The translations under genes were made by a program, and so were the position numbers. From an uncultured Prevotellaceae bacterium (GTDB taxonomy: Bacteria > Bacteroidota > Bacteroidia > Bacteroidales > Bacteroidaceae), in contig CADCEQ010000035.1 in the NCBI GenBank assembly GCA_902800435.1, positions 1 through 26,235 on the forward strand: a stretch of 26,235 nucleotides of DNA, written 5' to 3'. Within the stretch, counting starts at the first letter, position 1; each line of letters begins with the position of its first letter. The notes under the pieces are model-generated. The model saw only the letters and a list, made by a program, of their open reading frames with translations. It was not told where the DNA came from and made no database searches. This document shows positions 25,182 through 26,235 of the stretch, one piece after another.

Positions 25182-25359
25182 TATTCTTATGTTTGGATTA
25201 GGTATGCAGGAAGTGCTTATCATTGCACTTATCATCCTTCTGCTCTTCGGAGGAGCTAAAATTCCTGAGCTGATGAAGGGACTCGGCAAGGGGGTAAAGA
25301 GCTTCAAGGAAGGCATGAAGGAAATTGACGATGATAGTACGACAGACAAAGACTCATGA
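25174..25359 (+). CDS. tatA: Twin-arginine translocase subunit TatA
   Basis: 61-residue Tat component: one N-terminal membrane helix ([13 protein letters not shown]), the hinge motif FGGAKIPEL (from F25) and an amphipathic helix [19 protein letters not shown], followed by a short acidic tail. It forms the protein-conducting assembly for folded, twin-arginine proteins. Bacteroidota usually have only TatA and TatC, as here. ATG 25174 overlaps the PBP stop by 8 bases, and the stop overlaps the tatC start by 4 (ATGA). A later ATG at 25189 is possible. Confidence 0.95.
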   Translation: MNNILMFGLGMQEVLIIALIILLLFGGAKIPELMKGLGKGVKSFKEGMKEIDDDSTTDKDS

Positions 25360-26108
25360 GTAAGTCCTCGGAGTATGCTTCTTTCTGGGAGCATCTTGAT
25401 GAGCTGCGGTCACGGCTTATTAGGATGCTGATTTTGCTTGCATTGGTTACTGTTGTTGCTTTCCTTTTGAAAGAGCAGTTGTTCAATATAGTATTGGCAC
25501 CGCGCAGTAGCGACTTCGTGACTTATCGGCTGATGGGAGTTTCCGCTTTTTCCATTCAACTGATCAATACTGGTCTGACCGAACAGTTTATGGTTCACAT
25601 GCGGACGGCCATGTTCACAGGCTTACTTGTGACTTCACCTTATATTATATATGAGCTGTTCAGATTTGTCTCTCCGGGATTGTATGACAATGAGCGTCGA
25701 TATGCTTTCCAGCTTGTTGGCTCTGCTTATGTGATGTTTGTCATTGGGCTGTTGCTGAATTATTTCCTTATATTTCCTTTGACCGTCCGCTTCCTTGGAA
25801 CTTACCAGGTGAGTACCGATGTGATGAATATGCTGACCTTACAGTCGTACATTGATACTCTTATTGGCATGAGTTTTATGATGGGAGTCTTGTTTGAATT
25901 GCCTGTTGTTTGCTGGCTGATGGGACGTATGGGGATTATCAATGCCCAGTTGATGAGCTCTTATCGCCGGCATGCTATAGTGGCCATCCTTATCTTGGCC
26001 GCAATCGTTACTCCAACAACAGATGTTTTCACGCTTTTTGTGGTCGCTTTGCCTATCTGGCTGCTCTATGAATTGAGTATTCTTGTTGTAAAAGCCTCCA
26101 ATTTGTAA
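25356..26108 (+). CDS. tatC: Twin-arginine translocase subunit TatC
   Basis: 250-residue inner-membrane receptor for twin-arginine signal peptides. The N-terminal [12 protein letters not shown] signature, [14 protein letters not shown] in the first periplasmic part, and six hydrophobic helices fit the family; [20 protein letters not shown] is the usual last segment. It starts inside the tatA stop (ATGA). It ends the PBP-tatA-tatC operon; a small hairpin with T-tract follows. Confidence 0.96.
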   Translation: MSKSSEYASFWEHLDELRSRLIRMLILLALVTVVAFLLKEQLFNIVLAPRSSDFVTYRLMGVSAFSIQLINTGLTEQFMVHMRTAMFTGLLVTSPYIIYELFRFVSPGLYDNERRYAFQLVGSAYVMFVIGLLLNYFLIFPLTVRFLGTYQVSTDVMNMLTLQSYIDTLIGMSFMMGVLFELPVVCWLMGRMGIINAQLMSSYRRHAIVAILILAAIVTPTTDVFTLFVVALPIWLLYELSILVVKASNL

Positions 26109-26114
26109 ACAATC

Positions 26115-26135
26115 GCGAAAACTTTCGCCATTTTT
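26115..26135 (+). terminator. Possible terminator after tatC
   Basis: Short stem GCGAA (26115-26119), loop AACT, TTCGC (26124-26128), then CATTTTTG. Stem is only five pairs, so this is a weak call. Confidence 0.4.
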
Positions 26136-26155
26136 GAAAAATAATTGCCGAAAAA

Positions 26156-26187
26156 TTTGGATGGTATCTGAAATAGTCGTACCTTTG
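26156..26187 (+). promoter_or_regulatory. Consensus promoter reading out of the window (possibly an rRNA operon)
   Basis: TTTG (26156-26159), 20 bases, TACCTTTG (26180-26187), an exact Bacteroidota promoter. The leader after it (CATCCGCTTTCGCTC, then GAAGAAAGAGTT at the window edge) recalls Bacteroidota rRNA leaders with their boxA-like GTTCTTTGA, but the gene itself is beyond the window. Confidence 0.7.
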
Positions 26188-26235
26188 CATCCGCTTTCGC
26201 TCAAAAACGGGCGCTGAGCACTTGAAGAAAGAGTT

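Overview
The window looks like a chromosomal segment of a plant-polysaccharide-degrading member of the Bacteroidota, most like Prevotella or a close relative. Evidence for this: several genes are preceded by the Bacteroidota sigma-factor promoter (TTTG, about 20 bp, TAnnTTTG); secreted proteins carry Bacteroidota-type lipoprotein signals, one with the CSDDE surface-export signature; the Tat system has only TatA and TatC; pyrB and pyrI are paired; and several families typical of the phylum are present. Most of the window is GC-rich. The toxin-antitoxin pair (about 10.7-11.4 kb), the 3' third of the large lipoprotein gene (about 8.1-8.9 kb) and the PBP-Tat operon (22.9-26.1 kb) are visibly more AT-rich.

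Layout. 1-595 (-): 5' part of a CE1-type esterase. 778-7736 (+): a GH31 glycosidase that seems to lack its C-terminal domains, a polytopic membrane protein (DUF6057-like), a beta-propeller lipoprotein with one haem-c motif, and a CE6/SGNH acetylesterase. 7737-8140: a gene-free interval with two unusual structures, a three-arm alternative hairpin and a 147-bp concentric inverted-repeat element around a perfect 38-bp palindrome. 8141-10411 (-): a large unrecognised lipoprotein, probably surface exposed. 10704-11367 (+): an MntA-HepT toxin-antitoxin pair. 11645-15036 (+): a PadR regulator with a palindrome inside its own promoter, a PspC-domain membrane protein and a CE15 glucuronoyl esterase. 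15177-21326 (+): kdgK, eda, a 1048-residue tandem sensor kinase lipoprotein, its response regulator and a small AbgT-like membrane protein, with overlapping or abutting reading frames from eda onward. 21333-22764 (-): pyrB and pyrI. 22866-26108 (+): a class A penicillin-binding protein, tatA and tatC with overlapping ends. The last 80 bases hold a strong promoter and a leader that may belong to an rRNA operon.

How it fits together. The esterases (CE1, CE6, CE15) and GH31 enzyme would strip side groups from hemicellulose. CE15 action frees glucuronate-substituted xylan, and uronates feed to 2-keto-3-deoxygluconate, which KdgK and Eda convert to pyruvate and glyceraldehyde-3-phosphate. The sensor kinase and regulator overlapping the end of eda may sense or control that flux; this is inference.

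Two things stand out. First, short tandem arrays of 7-8 bp units (GTGARAA, AATTGAAG, AAATCGT, ACTACAT, CTTTTTAC types) sit at many gene junctions, often supplying the stop codon or last residues of the upstream protein; one near-identical array is found at two distant junctions in opposite orientation relative to transcription. Second, the tandem sensor kinase appears to have ATP-binding motifs only in its first cytoplasmic module and the histidine-box motif only in its second. No tRNA, complete rRNA, CRISPR array, insertion sequence or phage gene was recognised.
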